Origin: Paenibacillus zeirhizosphaerae
GTDB taxonomy: Bacteria; Bacillota; Bacilli; Paenibacillales; Paenibacillaceae
Reading direction: 5' to 3'
Length of the DNA stretch: 64,000 nucleotides
Assembly (NCBI RefSeq): GCF_030705605.1
Contig: NZ_JAPCKK010000014.1
Location: 310,001 to 374,000 of the forward strand
A model generated the notes under the pieces. The model was not told the DNA's origin and searched no databases. It was given only the letters and a program-made list of their open reading frames with translations. Position 1 is the stretch's first letter, and the number at the start of each line of letters is the position of its first letter. Of the stretch, positions 63,699-64,000 are shown one piece after another. A program made the translations under genes and the position numbers.

Positions 63699-63839
63699 AA
63701 ATCGAAAACCTCCCTTTTAAGCTTGTCTTTCTTGTCCTCCTTTTGTCCACCAGCCAACTTGCTTAAGCTTGGCTGACGTACCCTTCATTGTATTCTTTTC
63801 ACCCCTCGCCCGACACGGTTACAGTGTCGCGAATAAGAA

Positions 63840-63868
63840 AAACCACGAGCCTTAAAAGCCCGTGGTTC
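63840..63868 (-). terminator. Terminator of the partial gene at the right edge
   Basis: AACCACGAGC...GCCCGTGGTT hairpin followed by T5 on the - strand, about 70 bases after the stop of that gene. Confidence 0.82.
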
Positions 63869-63936
63869 AGTAATTAGTTTCGTTCCCCATCATGCAATAC
63901 TGCAGCTCCAATGAACGCTGCTCACTAAAGCTGCTT

Positions 63937-64000
63937 TTACAGATCGTCCATCAAGTCCAAGATATGCTGCGGGATCTGGCGGCCGTTCTTCTCTCTACCG
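63937..64000 (-). CDS. C-terminal end of an unidentified protein (runs off the right edge)
   Basis: The - strand frame ends REKNGRQIPQHILDLMDDL and stop, followed by a good terminator. Too short to identify. The neighbouring holin-like gene suggests a phage gene. Confidence 0.45.
   Translation of the reverse strand, partial: GREKNGRQIPQHILDLMDDL

Noticed and set aside
1-64000. CRISPR arrays, rRNA genes, a replication origin
   Set aside because: Looked for regularly spaced repeats, rRNA signatures and DnaA-box clusters and saw none.

Overview
The window looks like chromosome from a Paenibacillus-type Gram-positive bacterium (Firmicutes, Paenibacillaceae). Base composition is near half GC, Shine-Dalgarno sites are strong, and gene neighbours match Bacillus subtilis: yloA (rqcH) - yloB (Ca2+ ATPase) - yloC (yicC) at 1-10 kb, ylbF-ylbG at 13 kb, and ytxJ-ccpA at 37 kb. 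There is a Tyr T-box leader, a CcpA, an XPB helicase pair and several small Firmicute families (YlaN, YktB, YrzB). Genus is inference; no 16S rRNA is present.

From 1 to about 54.6 kb the content is ordinary core chromosome. Amino-acid and one-carbon metabolism: a YitJ-like methyltransferase/MTHFR, dapF, aroA, aroK, mtnN, speA. Carbon and energy: a GlcNAc-type PTS EIICBA gene overlapping ptsI, the regulator ccpA, acsA, gndA. Envelope and division: ftsW, a class A penicillin-binding protein with C-terminal fibronectin-like modules, Asp23. Translation: rpsD behind a structured leader, tyrS behind a T-box, rqcH for ribosome rescue. Ion handling: a SERCA-type Ca2+ ATPase and a Ca2+/H+ antiporter. 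Signalling: a GAF-GGDEF diguanylate cyclase, LysR and CBS proteins, RicF (YlbF). Most convergent gene pairs are separated by clear intrinsic terminators.

From 54.69 kb to the end the window is accessory. A complete tRNA-Val(GAC) at 54690-54762 carries a 48-base sequence repeated exactly at 62171-62218. The repeats bound a 7.45 kb degenerate prophage. It holds terminase small and large subunits, a TcdE-type holin, an amidase endolysin, a small holin-like membrane protein and a Pmp3-like protein. Integrase, portal, capsid and tail genes are missing. A left-truncated IS3-family element sits where the structural genes should be, and its right end supplies the last codons of the terminase gene. 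Between terminase and the right att copy is an AT-rich two-gene operon: a 297-residue soluble protein and a 188-residue protein with four membrane segments, the best candidate here for an undescribed (perhaps phage-exclusion) system. Beyond attR come a transposase relic, a Qnr-like pentapeptide-repeat protein, and a second copy of the small holin-like gene, which suggests another prophage continuing past the right edge.

Start codons were re-chosen from Shine-Dalgarno sites where the longest open frame was implausible; each such case is noted.
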